The notes: generated by a model from the letters alone, not told the origin. DNA of 64,000 bases from DASRBN01 sp035294305 (GCA_035294305.1 DATGLD010000048.1:62001-126000), one strand, 5' to 3'. Positions 52,886 to 63,700 are shown, counted from the first letter of the stretch. Translations and numbers: made by a program.

Positions 52886-53494
52886 ATGGCAGCCGATAAA
52901 TCAGCAATCCATGATGGATTGTATATGACAGAGGAACAATACCTCACTCTAGACGAGGCGACGGATGGCAACTATGAATTTTATGATGGCTACGTCGTTA
53001 TGCTGCGCCCACCATCATCCGCCTACGACGAGCGAGCAATCATTGATATGGCCGGGGGAAGCCTCGCTCATGCTGCCCTGTGCGCACGCCTGGGAGGTCT
53101 GCTCGATTATGCTCTTACCGATAGCTCCTGTATCGTTTACAACAGCGATGTAAAGTTGAAGATCGGCAGCAGTCGCCACTACTTCCATCCTGATGTCAGT
53201 GTGAGCGGTGACGAGCAAAAAGGAAAAATGCTGACCGACCCGGTCGTAGTGATCGAGGTTCTTTCTCCGGCCACCGAGAAGCGTGATAGGGGCGCCAAGC
53301 TTGCAACCTATAAAACACTTCCGTCCCTTATGGAATACTTGCTGGTTGGTAGCCAGATGAAAGAGATCGTCATTTACCGGCGTGAAAACAGCTGGATGCC
53401 ATACCACTATCAGTCCGGCGACCTGGTGGAACTCAAAAGTATCGGCGTGAGCTTCCCTTTTGACGCTGTTTACCGGCGTATCACTCTAGAGTGA
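52886..53494 (+). CDS. Uma2 family endonuclease-like protein
   Basis: 202 residues with a good AGGAGACGGAG site. The PD-(D/E)XK nuclease core is visible: YYEF-type NYEFYDGYVVM, HPDVSVSGDE (metal aspartate), VVIEVLSPATEKRDRGAKLATYKTL (E-x-K-like with the conserved lysine). The family is abundant, in many copies, in cyanobacteria and Chloroflexota; its role is not established. Single copy in this window, with no obvious toxin-antitoxin partner. Confidence 0.88.
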   Translation: MAADKSAIHDGLYMTEEQYLTLDEATDGNYEFYDGYVVMLRPPSSAYDERAIIDMAGGSLAHAALCARLGGLLDYALTDSSCIVYNSDVKLKIGSSRHYFHPDVSVSGDEQKGKMLTDPVVVIEVLSPATEKRDRGAKLATYKTLPSLMEYLLVGSQMKEIVIYRRENSWMPYHYQSGDLVELKSIGVSFPFDAVYRRITLE

Positions 53495-53599
53495 TGGCTT
53501 GATGTGTCCTGGTTCGAGTTTCCTAATAATACAGGGCCGTTTCTGCCCGCTTTCCATGCTATCATATCGATAGACACATGAAAAGAAAGGGGCAGCACT

Positions 53600-54490
53600 A
53601 TGTCAAACACACAAGATATACAGACCGGATTCGCAGACGTAAACGACACCACGTTGTACTATGAAGTTGCAGGTACAGGACACCCGTTCATTCTCATCCA
53701 TGGGCACCTTCTGGATAGAAGATCGTGGGATGATCAGTTCGATGTCTTTGCGCAGCGATACCAGGTCATCCGCTATGACCAGCGGGGCTTCGGCGACTCA
53801 GGGCTCATTACAAAAGGAGAATCGTATTCTGATCGCCAGGACCTCTATGAACTGATGAAATTCCTGGGCATTGAGAGCGCCTATCTGATGGGAGTCTCTG
53901 GCGGGGGCGCGCTGGCAATCGATTTTACGCTTGAGCACCCTGAGATGGTCGACGCGTTGATCCCGGTCACAGCAGGTGTCAGCGGATTTCGGCCATCGGA
54001 AGACATGCTGAAAAAGTATCCAGATGTAGTGCGCATGTATACGAGTCTGGATAAAGCTTTTGAGCAACACGACATAGCCCGGGCGGTTGAAATCTCGCTT
54101 GAACTGTGGACGGATGGACCGGGCCGGTTACCGGGGCAGGCGGCTCCCGACGTGCGCGAGCGAGTACGCGAGATGACGACTCACAACTGGACGCGGCCAG
54201 ATGATGAGGCGCAGGCCGAGACACCACCGGTGCGATTAGAGCCGCCGGCCATTGGTCGTCTTTCGCAGATTACCGTGCCAACACTTGTCATTCTCGGGGA
54301 GTGGGATGCGCCAAATCCACTGGAGCAACTGGTAGCAGAGATTCCGGGAGCAAAAAAGGTGGTCATGGCAGAGACAGCGCATCATCCGTTTATGGAGAAG
54401 CCAGCCGAGTTCAACCAAGTCGTGATAGATTTCCTGTTTCAATCCCAGTCGGGAAAGGGCCTGCTTCCTGCCGCTTCTCCATGGGAGTAG
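53600..54490 (+). CDS. alpha/beta hydrolase
   Basis: 296 residues. GAAAGGGG lies before the ATG. The fold is clear: HPFILIHGHLLDRRSW (oxyanion), YDQRGFGDSG, the nucleophile elbow GVSGGGAL with serine, an acid in LVILGEWDAP, and the histidine in AETAHHPFMEKP. The family covers esterases, epoxide hydrolases and C-C hydrolases, so no substrate can be named. No operon partners. Confidence 0.9.
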   Translation: MSNTQDIQTGFADVNDTTLYYEVAGTGHPFILIHGHLLDRRSWDDQFDVFAQRYQVIRYDQRGFGDSGLITKGESYSDRQDLYELMKFLGIESAYLMGVSGGGALAIDFTLEHPEMVDALIPVTAGVSGFRPSEDMLKKYPDVVRMYTSLDKAFEQHDIARAVEISLELWTDGPGRLPGQAAPDVRERVREMTTHNWTRPDDEAQAETPPVRLEPPAIGRLSQITVPTLVILGEWDAPNPLEQLVAEIPGAKKVVMAETAHHPFMEKPAEFNQVVIDFLFQSQSGKGLLPAASPWE

Positions 54491-54848
54491 TATACTCTCA
54501 CATCCGAAAAAGTCAAGCGGAAAGGCGATAAAGCGATAAACACAGGACGATTCAAAAGTCGAGAGAAGATGCCAGTATTCCTCATGAAATTTTCCAACCG
54601 AAACGGGGAAATCGCATTACCCCATTCGGTTGGAAAATTTCATGAGGAACAGCGGCTCATCCCTGTCCTTTGACATGGGGCACCGGAACAGGGACAAGCC
54701 ACTGTCCCTACGGAACGGGCAATTTTGACCTCAGATGGATCAACTTTTCAATCACCCAGCCTTTACAGAGCGACTTGTTGCAAGAAAGGTTGCAAATGGT
54801 ATAAAATAGGCAGCACAAAAGCGCTACAACAGAAAGGCAGGGGATGCC
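54491..54848. other. gene-free stretch with long hairpin and short repeat
   Basis: Contains the inverted repeat 54578-54649 (annotated separately) and, at about 54682-54712, a short GGGACA/TGTCCC hairpin with flanking CTACGGAACGGG, a type of intergenic repeat. No gene seen. Confidence 0.5.
54578..54649. repeat. 25-bp perfect inverted repeat with 22-nt loop
   Basis: Arms 54578-54602 and 54625-54649 pair without mismatch; the loop carries a short GGGG/CCCC inner pairing. There is no T-run, so it looks like a dispersed repeat or RNA element rather than a simple terminator of the hydrolase gene. Confidence 0.6.
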
Positions 54849-56013
54849 ATGGCTACAGTGAACCAGGAAAATGCCGGATCTGCCATTCCTCGTCGTGCTG
54901 CTGTCGACCTACCTCGTTTACGCTGGACGCAGATACTCTCCATCAGCATTTTCGCCTTCGCCCTGAATTTTCACTGGGCAGCTCTCGGTATCATCATTCT
55001 TCCCAGCCAGGTACTCAAGATCGTTGGCGACCTGAACAAGGGCACGGCCCTGGCATTCGTCCTGGTTCCCGGCGCTTTCGTTTCCCTCTTCGCCAATCCG
55101 CTATTTGGCTGGCTCAGTGACCGAACGCATGGCAGGCTGGCTGTGTGGGGCCGCCGCCGTCCTTACATTCTAACAGGCGTGATTGTGAACGTAGCCGCGC
55201 TGATCTGGATGGCCTCTGCCCGCAACATCACCTCGCTCATGCTCGCCTCGCTCGCTGCAAATTACTATTATAGCTACGATAGCGGCAGCGCTGGCCGCCT
55301 GGGACCTCATGGCGCTCTGGAATAGTTTGAACGTAGTCGGAATTTCGATTGATAGCACCGTTCAGCAGGTCGTACTCGAATTGATTGTCACCATTGGTAT
55401 CTTACGACTGTTCGATTTCAACCCGCGCCGCGACCCGGACTTTGCCTGGGTATTTATCACGCGCCTGGTCATGATGCTCGGTATTTATATCATCCAGACG
55501 TTCTTGCAATACTACATGCGCGATGCAGTCGGGGTCGCGCATCCTGAGCAGGCCACAACGAATTTCGTAATCCTGGTTTCCCTGACCAGTCTTGTCACCG
55601 CCTTTTTCGCCGGCTGGCTCTCAGATCACCTCGGACGCAAGCGCATGGTCTATATCTCCGGCTCACTGATGGCGCTGGTGGGGGTAATCTTTGTACTCAC
55701 GCACTCGTATATCATCGTCATCGCGGCAGGCGCGCTCTTCGGATTAGGATATGGCGCTTACCAGAGCCTCGATTGGGCGCTGGTCGTCGATGTTCTCCCC
55801 TCGGATAAAAGCTTTGCCCGCGACATGGGAGTCTGGAATATCGCGCTCTCGCTGCCCCAGGTAGTCGCGCCCGTGCTGGGAGGGCCTCTGATCGACGCAT
55901 TTACACGCGCCGGAAATCCTGTGCTGGGCTACCAGTTACTCTTTACCATGGCGATTATCTACTGTGTGATTGGCACTGTAACTGTGCGATTCATCCGTGG
56001 AGTAAAAACCTGA
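54849..56013 (+). pseudogene. broken MFS transporter gene (frameshift and internal deletion)
   Basis: Two open frames in different phases make one damaged gene. The first (54849-55325) gives three N-terminal helices and the MFS loop GWLSDRTHGRLAVWGRRRPYI, then turns into non-family sequence. The second (55309-56013) resumes in the +1 frame with RLFDFNPRRDPDFAWVFITRLVMMLGIYIIQTFLQYYMRD and the C-terminal helices with SDHLGRKRMVY. Roughly 100 residues around helices 4-6 are missing. A start site (GCAGGGG) is still present. It converges on the GDPD gene with five bases between stops. Confidence 0.75.
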
Positions 56014-56018
56014 AGCGC

Positions 56019-56858
56019 TTATCGCAAATGCAACTCCTGCAATACTGTTTTCAAGAGATCTGGCCGATTTGTAAAAATGCCATCCGCGCCCAGTTCGATC
56101 AGTTCTTTCATGGTAGGGACGTCATCGATTGTCCAGTAATAGACCTCCATGCCCATACGATGAGCTTTCTCGATCAGGCTCCGCCTTTTCAGGTTGATGC
56201 CGTTGCTGCTGAGTGGAATTTCCAGCACATGAGAGTAGCGCCGGTACAATAAAGGGAGCCTGGCGTTGTGTGCGAGCACGAAGCGGAGTATTTCTGCACG
56301 CCCGGCGCCAATCACGACCTCTCCACGCGCGAGTTGATTGAAACGCTCCACAATTCGCTGCTGAAAAGAAGCTACAATTACTTTCTTTTTCATGTGATAG
56401 TCTGAAATAAGCTGCCACAGCTTCTCTTCAACCTGTGATGGCCCTCCTTGTGGATACACATCCTTCACCTCAAAGTGCAAATAATATTTGCCAGCGTATA
56501 TGCTGAAGACCTCTTCAAGCGCTGGGATTCTAACGCCCTTGCCCCGGTAGCTGTATTGACCCTGCAAATCTTTAAACCAGTACCCGGCATCCAGCTTTTG
56601 CAATTCGGCTAGCGTATACGAATCGACGCGCCCATGACCATCGGTGGTGCGGTCAACCGTTTGGTCATGAATCCCAACCAGGTGGCCGTCCTTCGTCATA
56701 TGCACATCGATATCCAGGAAGTCTACTCCACCAATCGCGTCCGCAACAGCGAACGCGGCCATCGTATTGGTTGGAGCTAACAATTCGCCGCCCTGGTGAG
56801 CGAAGACGAGCGGCTTTCTTAATTCGGGAAAGATCATGGAATGCTCGACCCTGGACAC
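56019..56858 (-). CDS. glycerophosphodiester phosphodiesterase family protein, altered active site
   Basis: 279 residues from a GTG start, with AGGAGGTG just before it. TIM-barrel GDPD pattern: FAHQGGELLAPTNTMAAF, FLDIDVHMTKDGHLVGIHDQTVDRTTDG, YYLHFEVKD. The first histidine, the second histidine (GIHD) and the late glutamate are present, but Arg of HRG is Gln, the PENT glutamate is Thr, and the E-x-D metal pair is D-x-D. It may therefore have changed activity. No signal peptide is obvious. Confidence 0.85.
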   Translation of the reverse strand: MSRVEHSMIFPELRKPLVFAHQGGELLAPTNTMAAFAVADAIGGVDFLDIDVHMTKDGHLVGIHDQTVDRTTDGHGRVDSYTLAELQKLDAGYWFKDLQGQYSYRGKGVRIPALEEVFSIYAGKYYLHFEVKDVYPQGGPSQVEEKLWQLISDYHMKKKVIVASFQQRIVERFNQLARGEVVIGAGRAEILRFVLAHNARLPLLYRRYSHVLEIPLSSNGINLKRRSLIEKAHRMGMEVYYWTIDDVPTMKELIELGADGIFTNRPDLLKTVLQELHLR

Positions 56859-57010
56859 AACACACCTCCTGACTTACAGCATGGTTAAGAAATCTCAACC
56901 GGTTTTTCCTTGACGTTGGATATACGTTAGGTATAGCCTTTGCTTGTTACAACGTTTTCCGTCGATGCATAGTATTTTTATGCCCGGAGCCGCTAGAAAA
57001 GGGTATAGGA

Positions 57011-58507
57011 ATGGACACACAACGCTTTCAATCTAGGGACTCAGAACAGGATAATAGCGAGGGTTCTCCAAAGTTAAATCGGCGTACCGTGTTGAAACTG
57101 GGCCTGGGAACGCTCGGCCTGAGCGCGGCCACTCTCGCCGCCATCGAGTCATTCAGCTGGATGCCCGAACGCATAGCACATGCAGCCCCGGCCACGTTGC
57201 CGGATATTCAATACGACATTGCCAACTACCTACCGCCGGCACACAACATCAACGGCGTCGCTTTCCGTTTTGGGCCGGTTCACACGCTTTTCCTCACCGC
57301 CCAATTGCAGCATACACCCACGAAGAATGACGCCAGCACGCTAGCTAACGCGCTCGATACTATCGAATCGGCTTACCCGTTCAGTCCGCGGGGAGTCTTC
57401 ACGTTTGTTTCCTATGGCCTCCCCTATTTCCATCGACTGCCAAAACATTTGTTTGACACCTATATCCCGCGGCTGCTCTCAAATCCGCAGCGTTTTGCCC
57501 TCGAAGAGGCGGTTCCTGGCCCCACCGATGTTTCACCCCAGAATCCGAGCATACACAAGCTCAATTTCAATATACCTGTAGTCATTGAATCAAATGATCT
57601 CCTCTTTACTATTCGCAGCGACTCATTGAGCAATCTGCAGAATGTGTCAAACTGGCTGCAAGGACTTACCAACATTTTGAACGGCCAGCATATCCCCCCA
57701 CCCGATTTTTCAACATTATTGACATTCACCTCTTCCCGCCTCATGTTCCTGCAAAAAGGGCTACCGCGTCAACTGGCCGATTCCAACGCCTTGCCATATG
57801 CTGAGCGAATAAATCCATCTTCGCCAATGTGGATGGGATTCGCGGACCAGCAGGTAGACGGTTCGGGGCCTGCTGAGATTACCACTTTTCAGGGAAATTC
57901 CTCGGCAAGATTTACCAATACAAAGTCTGGAGACTACTTCTATGACGGCTCAATCCAGCACCTTTCACACGTAATTCAAGATTTGGGTCAATTCTATGGG
58001 GATACCGAGACGTTTATCGAACGCTGCCAGTACATGTTCCGTTCAGACCCCATTCCATCGCTTGGCAATAAGGATCAATTTAAGAATGGCGGAGGCCCGG
58101 CATACCTGGATAATACCTTCCAGGGCCCAAACGACGCTCAGAAAAACGCAGAGGGCAAGGGCACCTACCAGCACCAGCACCGCATGGGGCATCTCACCGG
58201 TTTGCAGCGCTCCTCACGCGCTAAAAATGGCACCCCCATTCATATTCGTATGGATGGGCCTGGCTATGACTCAATGGATATGCCGGACGGTTCCAACCAA
58301 CCCAAGCTGCAATTCACGATTTTCGTACCCACAGCTGACTTCTTCGTCAAGTTGCGCGAGAATTCGGCTTCCCTGGACCTCGTGAACAAATATGGTGTAT
58401 CAGATAATAATAATGGAATTGAGCGCTTTCTGACCGCCACACGCCGCCAGAACTTTCTCATGCCGCCGCGAGCGCATCGCGCTTTTCCACTGCTCGAATT
58501 CACCTGA
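57011..58507 (+). CDS. Tat-exported DyP-peroxidase-like protein, function uncertain
   Basis: 498 residues. A Tat signal (LNRRTVLKLGLGTLGLSAATLAAIES) is removed near AHAAPATL. The remaining fold looks like a dimeric alpha/beta barrel of the dye-decolouring peroxidase superfamily, with a middle segment FNIPVVIESNDLLFTIRSDS and the late stretch LQFTIFVPTADFFVKLRENSASLDLVNKYG. The QHQHRMGHLTGLQRSSRAKNG segment near residue 390 contains histidines that could bind heme or metal. This is a judgement from pattern; it could equally be an unnamed domain family. Single gene, no operon. Confidence 0.55.
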   Translation: MDTQRFQSRDSEQDNSEGSPKLNRRTVLKLGLGTLGLSAATLAAIESFSWMPERIAHAAPATLPDIQYDIANYLPPAHNINGVAFRFGPVHTLFLTAQLQHTPTKNDASTLANALDTIESAYPFSPRGVFTFVSYGLPYFHRLPKHLFDTYIPRLLSNPQRFALEEAVPGPTDVSPQNPSIHKLNFNIPVVIESNDLLFTIRSDSLSNLQNVSNWLQGLTNILNGQHIPPPDFSTLLTFTSSRLMFLQKGLPRQLADSNALPYAERINPSSPMWMGFADQQVDGSGPAEITTFQGNSSARFTNTKSGDYFYDGSIQHLSHVIQDLGQFYGDTETFIERCQYMFRSDPIPSLGNKDQFKNGGGPAYLDNTFQGPNDAQKNAEGKGTYQHQHRMGHLTGLQRSSRAKNGTPIHIRMDGPGYDSMDMPDGSNQPKLQFTIFVPTADFFVKLRENSASLDLVNKYGVSDNNNGIERFLTATRRQNFLMPPRAHRAFPLLEFT

Positions 58508-58664
58508 TGATATGCTCCTTAAGAGGTTTGAAGAATTCCTGAGTTTTTCCAACAAGCTTGCATGCGGCGTTTGTTAGAAAACTCCTTGCGGCTATAAGAA
58601 AGGACTGCACCTTAAACACGAGGTGAGGAGACGATCGAACAGTGACATGACAGGAAATCAGGTT
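58508..58664. other. convergent intergenic region
   Basis: An imperfect inverted repeat around 58544-58576 (TTTTTCCAACAA against TGTTAGAAAA) may end transcription. No gene. Confidence 0.35.
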
Positions 58665-60059
58665 TCACGGCACTATCGAGCTGTGGGTATACCTGGCGGC
58701 CCATAAGCGAAATCCCAGTACCGTCGATGCCAGCAGGATGATAACCGTCTCAACCCCCAGGATATCGGCAATCGCGCCTGCGAAGAGCAGAACGGGAATG
58801 GAACCGGCATTATACAGCATCGCCTGGAAGGAGAATATGCGCCCGCGTTCCTCTTCGGGCGCGTGCTCCTGCATAATGGTTTGAGCGGGAATATTGACCA
58901 TATCAAGCGCAATCCCTATGAAAAACATCAGCCCGGCCACAACGAAGAGGAACCCTGCTGGGGTCAGACCTGCGTGCAGCCAGACGAAGCGGCCGACTGG
59001 AATGACCAGTAGCCCGCCAGCAGTGCTGAGGCTGCCGATGGCAATGACGCGGTTTGCGCCAAACCGCCGCGTGAGCAAGGGCATCAGCACCCCACCAAGC
59101 ACCAACCCAACACCAGCAGGCGCAAAAATGAGGGGTAAAAAGCTGACGGGCTGATTCAAGACATCGACGACGAATGGACCTGCAAGTTCACCAACTACCA
59201 GCAGCAGGACACTGATGAACGAGACGCGCAATAAGGCAAGCAACAACTGCCGGTCCTTGCGAATGTATGACCAGCTCTCCATCAGATCGAGTCGTATCAT
59301 TTCCCACGTCTGCTTCCCAAAAACTACAACCAATCCCGCTTTCCTGCTCAGTTCCTGGTGTAAAGCGCGGCGAGGAATGGCCAGGATCAAGAGCGCGCAA
59401 ATGATGTAAAGGATAGTGACGACGGCGAATAGCACATCAAAAGGTACGACCCGAATGTGAGTAAAACCGAGCGAAATTTGAAATGTGGGAACCAGCGCCG
59501 TGATGAGCCCACCAAGGACCAGAAAACCTAGCGCCTGCGCCAGGGTAAGCGTGATGTTGAAAAGCGAGATGGCGGACACCAGGTCCTGCTTGCCGACAAG
59601 TAGCGGGATGGCAGACGCCTCAGCGGGGGTAAAGAACTGCGTCACCAGTGAGATGAAAAATGCCAGCAAGTAGATTGGCCAGATGGCGTGCGAGTTCACC
59701 AGGAGAGCAAATACCATCAGCCCGGTAGCCACAGCACGCAGGGCATTACTTACCCACAGCACCAGGCGCTTATTCAAATAATCGACGTAGACCCCAGCAA
59801 GCAGGCTGAACGGTACCGCGGGAAGCGTGAAGGAAACGATAGCAAGACCGACTAATTCTGTCGAATGGGTGACCGCAGTAACCAGGGCTATAATGCCATA
59901 ATTGGCCGCATTGAAGCCAATTTGCGAAAGTAGTTGTGCCAGCCAGAGCCGCAAAAACGAGCGATTCTTCAGCACGCTGTGGAAAGATCCTTCTGGATTC
60001 GTCTCCGGAGGAAGGACAGGTGTAACCAGCACATCATCGTCTCGTCGTTCCACCTTCAT
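58665..60059 (-). CDS. MFS transporter of the enterobactin exporter/EntS-like group
   Basis: 464 residues with 12 hydrophobic helices. FLRLWLAQLLSQIGFNAANYGI opens the first helix, and FFTPAEASAIPLLVGKQDLVSAISLFNIT is typical of MFS_3/drug exporters. GRIFSFQAML and PRRALHQELSRKAG are loop motifs. AAGGGG precedes the ATG. Substrate unknown, probably an exported small molecule. Remnants of a second MFS gene lie upstream at 60381-60605. Confidence 0.88.
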   Translation of the reverse strand: MKVERRDDDVLVTPVLPPETNPEGSFHSVLKNRSFLRLWLAQLLSQIGFNAANYGIIALVTAVTHSTELVGLAIVSFTLPAVPFSLLAGVYVDYLNKRLVLWVSNALRAVATGLMVFALLVNSHAIWPIYLLAFFISLVTQFFTPAEASAIPLLVGKQDLVSAISLFNITLTLAQALGFLVLGGLITALVPTFQISLGFTHIRVVPFDVLFAVVTILYIICALLILAIPRRALHQELSRKAGLVVVFGKQTWEMIRLDLMESWSYIRKDRQLLLALLRVSFISVLLLVVGELAGPFVVDVLNQPVSFLPLIFAPAGVGLVLGGVLMPLLTRRFGANRVIAIGSLSTAGGLLVIPVGRFVWLHAGLTPAGFLFVVAGLMFFIGIALDMVNIPAQTIMQEHAPEEERGRIFSFQAMLYNAGSIPVLLFAGAIADILGVETVIILLASTVLGFRLWAARYTHSSIVP

Positions 60060-60258
60060 ACAGCCCCTTCTAACATTTTAGAGTAACTACTTTCTTTATT
60101 TTACCGGAAAAGGTGCAATGCATTCCAGTTAGCGTAAATACCATTTTCTTTTGCTACGCCTTCCTGTCTATCAGTATACTATGATACCTCACTATTATGC
60201 GACCTCTCTGTGCAGATAAGGCTACTTTTCTGTGATTGCCATGTGATCATCCAGTCTA
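60060..60258. other. gene-free stretch next to transporter remnants
   Basis: No coding signal recognised. Confidence 0.4.
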
Positions 60259-60390
60259 TTAATGGATCGCTGCCCCGGCGAGCTTGCCCCACCCAAATGT
60301 GACACCTGCCGCCAGCAGGCCGAAAAGTACCTGCCGTCCACCCGACTTCAAGAGCGGAGAGCCGGTGGTCAGGAAGGGCTTCACCGCAGC
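60259..60390 (-). pseudogene. C-terminal remnant of a VIT1/CCC1-like membrane protein
   Basis: The frame reads KPFLTTGSPLLKSGGRQVLFGLLAAGVTFGWGKLAGAAIH before its stop, which resembles the last helix of VIT1/CCC1-type iron or manganese transporters (SPLxSGxRQxLxGxxAAxVTxxxG). Upstream residues in the same frame are unrelated, so only about 40 residues of that protein remain. Confidence 0.45.
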
Positions 60391-60605
60391 GTGCGAATTA
60401 CGGGGTGCCCTACAAGCAAATACAGTGAGTAACTCCCTATCATCAAAGCACTGATGATCACACTCAATGGACCGCCGATCAAGGCGCTCAGACCACTGGC
60501 CGGAAAAGCTCCAAGCGGGCGCACGCCGATGATGAGCAGCGTGTTGAGGCTCATGACGCGCCCCCCCATTTGAGGCGGTACACGCAGTTGGGCAAGCATA
60601 ATCAC
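60381..60605 (-). pseudogene. C-terminal fragment of an MFS transporter
   Basis: 74 codons reading MLAQLRVPPQMGGRVMSLNTLLIIGVRPLGAFPASGLSALIGGPLSVIISALMIGSYSLYLLVGHPVIRTLR in pieces; this is the typical last third of EntS-type MFS exporters (loop QLRVPPQMRGRVMS with one residue changed, and two helices). No N-terminal part is found on this strand nearby, so it is a decayed copy. Confidence 0.7.
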
Positions 60606-60756
60606 TGTGTGAGCTCATCTTAGTCTCGACAATCTTTCTGCCGTTGTGGTAGAATAGACTATGCCACTCCAAAATCAGTTCTTTATTATTTATAGTATGC
60701 TTTTGCTTTAAAGCAAAAACCGGTAAACATATGTGCAGAGGCTAAAAGGAGAAACT

Positions 60757-63700
60757 ATGCCATCCAAGGGATATGTGCGCTATCCAACCATTCACGAGGA
60801 TCAAATTGTATTTGTCGCAGAGGATGACCTCTGGCTTGTGTCGAGCGCGGGCGGGCGGGCTGAACGCCTGACTGCCGGTGTAAACGAAGCAAGCCATCCA
60901 CATTTTTCACCAGATGGCAAATGGCTTGCGTTTACGGGTCACGAGGAAGGGCCCGGTGAAGTCTATATTATGCCGTCCGATGGCGGGATAGCGCGGCGGC
61001 TCACGTTTCAGTCCGCCATGTGCCGTGTGGTGGGATGGTCACCCGATGGTGTTTCTATCCTCTATGCCAGCAACGCGGGCCTCTTTACACCTCGCGCGAG
61101 CGTGATCTATGCTATCGATTCCGCGGGAGGCCAACCACGCACGGTAGAGGTGGGGATGGCGAACGCCATATCGTATGGGGCACGTGGAGGCATCGTCATC
61201 GGCCGCAACACTCGCGAGCCTGCATACTGGAAACGCTATCGCGGGGGCACAGTGGGCCATTTATGGTGCGATGCCGGCGGAAATGGCACATTCCAGAGAT
61301 TGCTCGACCTGAAAGGCAATATCGCCACTCCATGTTGGGTCGGAGAGCGCATTTACTTCCTCTCCGACCACGAGGGGGTAGGAAATGTCTATTCCTGTAC
61401 ACCTATGGGTGAAGATATTCGCCGTCATACGGATCACCAGGATTTCTATGCGCGTAACCTCTCCAGCGATGGGCAGCGCCTGGTCTATCACGCCGGCGCC
61501 GAGCTTTATCTACTCGATCCCGGCACTGATATTGTCCAACATCTGGACGTGGAATTGCCAAGCATACGCACCCAGCGCAACCGCAAATTTGTCTCGGCCT
61601 CGGAATACCTCGATACCTACGCCTTACATCCACAGGGATATGCCTTAGCGCTTACCACGCGTGGCAAGGCTTTCACGATGGGGAACTGGGAGGGGCCGGT
61701 ATTACAACATGGCGAGCCTGACGGTGTGCGCTATCGCTTCCTTGAATGGCTCAACGACGGCAAACGCCTGGTCGCAATTCACGACGCTGGCGGACGCGAA
61801 GGCCTGATCGTCTTCAACCCGGATGATAGCGGCGAGGCAAAAACTTTTCCTGATATCGAATTTGGCCGCGTGGTCGAGCTGGCCGTTTCACCTACCGATG
61901 ACAAAGTTGCTATTACCAATCACCGCAATGAACTGCTCGTCGTCGATCTGGAAGAAGAGACTGCTCGCGTGCTTGATCGCAGCGACTACGCGCGCATACG
62001 TGGGATGGACTGGTCACCCGATGGCCGCTGGTTGGCTTATGGATTTACCTTTACCGAGCAAAAAACCGCTATCAAACTGTGCAACATAGAAAGCGGCGAA
62101 ACACACTTCGCGACGGAACCGGTTCTGGAAGATGTCCGGCCCTCCTTCGATCCCGAGGGGAAATATCTCTACTTCCTGGGCTATCGCATCCTCAATCCGG
62201 TCTATGACAGCCTGCAATTCGATCTAGGGTTCCCACGCGGCGTCAAACCTTACGCGATTATGCTGCAAAGCGACCTGCGCTCCCCTTTCATTCCAGAGCC
62301 GAAGGCCCCGGATGAGAAAAAGAATGAGAAGAATAACGGCAAGCCAGAAAAATCGTCCACCACGTCACAAGATAATGGAGAATCTAACGATCAGGATGAA
62401 TCTGAGGAGAAAGAAAAAGAGGACGGTGAAGAAACGCCGGAAGCCTTGCAAATCGACCTGGATGGAATCACCTCGCGTGTCCTACCTTTCCCGGTAGCAG
62501 AAGGACGCTACAGCGCCGTGCGCGGTATCAAGGGCAAGGCTTTATTCCTGTCATTTCCTATTACTGGAACTCTTCACCAGCCTACGGACGACCCTGAGCC
62601 TAAAGGGCATATCGAGTATTACGACTTAGCAACCCACAAAGTCGAGTATCTCACGGGAGAAGTGAGCGACTTTAATCTTTCGCGCGATCGCAAGACGATG
62701 ATTTACAGGGCACATCATCGTTTGCGCGCACTCAAAGCGGGCGAAAAACCCCCAAAAGGGGACAAGAAGGAGCCAGGCCGCGAAAGTGGCTGGATTGATC
62801 TGCATCGCGTGAAAGTCTCGGTACAACCAGCGGCAGAGTGGAATCAAATGTTTGCCGAGGCATGGCGGCTGCAGCGCGAGCAATTCTGGACGGAGGATAT
62901 GTCAGGCATCGACTGGAACGCGGTCTACAAACAATATGCCCCTCTTCTGGAGCGGGTCAGTTCGCGTGCGGAACTTTCTGATCTCTTCTGGGAAGTGCAG
63001 GGAGAACTGGGAACTTCTCATGCCTATGAATTTGGGGGCGAATACCGGCGCGGCCCTTATTACCGGCAGGGGTTCCTGGGTGTCGATTGGAGTTACGATG
63101 CTCAGAGCGCGCGCTATCGTATCGCGCATATCGTCAAGGGTGATCCCGCGAATGAGCTCGAAACTTCGCCTCTGACGGGGCCGGGATTGAATGTCAACGA
63201 AGGGGATGCAATTCTTGCTATTAACGGCCAGCGTGTCGGGCCGAATCGCAGCCCACAGGAACTGCTGGTCAACCAGGCCAAGAATGAGGTACAGTTGATC
63301 ATCGAAGAGGCAACAACTAAAGAAACGCGGGTGATTACGGTGAAAGCCCTGGAGAGAGAATGGGATGCGCGCTATCGCGAGTGGGTAGAACGCAACCGCC
63401 GCATCGTACACGAGGCATCGCAGGAACGTGTCGGTTACATCCATATTCCTGATATGGGAGCGAACGGCTATGCCGAATTTCACCGCAGCTACCTGGCGGA
63501 ATTCGATTATCCCGCGCTGCTCATAGATGTACGCTGGAATGGCGGCGGCAATGTTTCGGGGCTACTGCTTGAGAAATTGGCGCGACGGCGCGTCGCCTAT
63601 TCATTCCGGCGCTGGGGACAGCCAACGGGCTATCCCTACGAGTCACCACGGGGGCCTATGGTTGCGCTCACTAATGAACACGCGGGTTCAGATGGCGATA

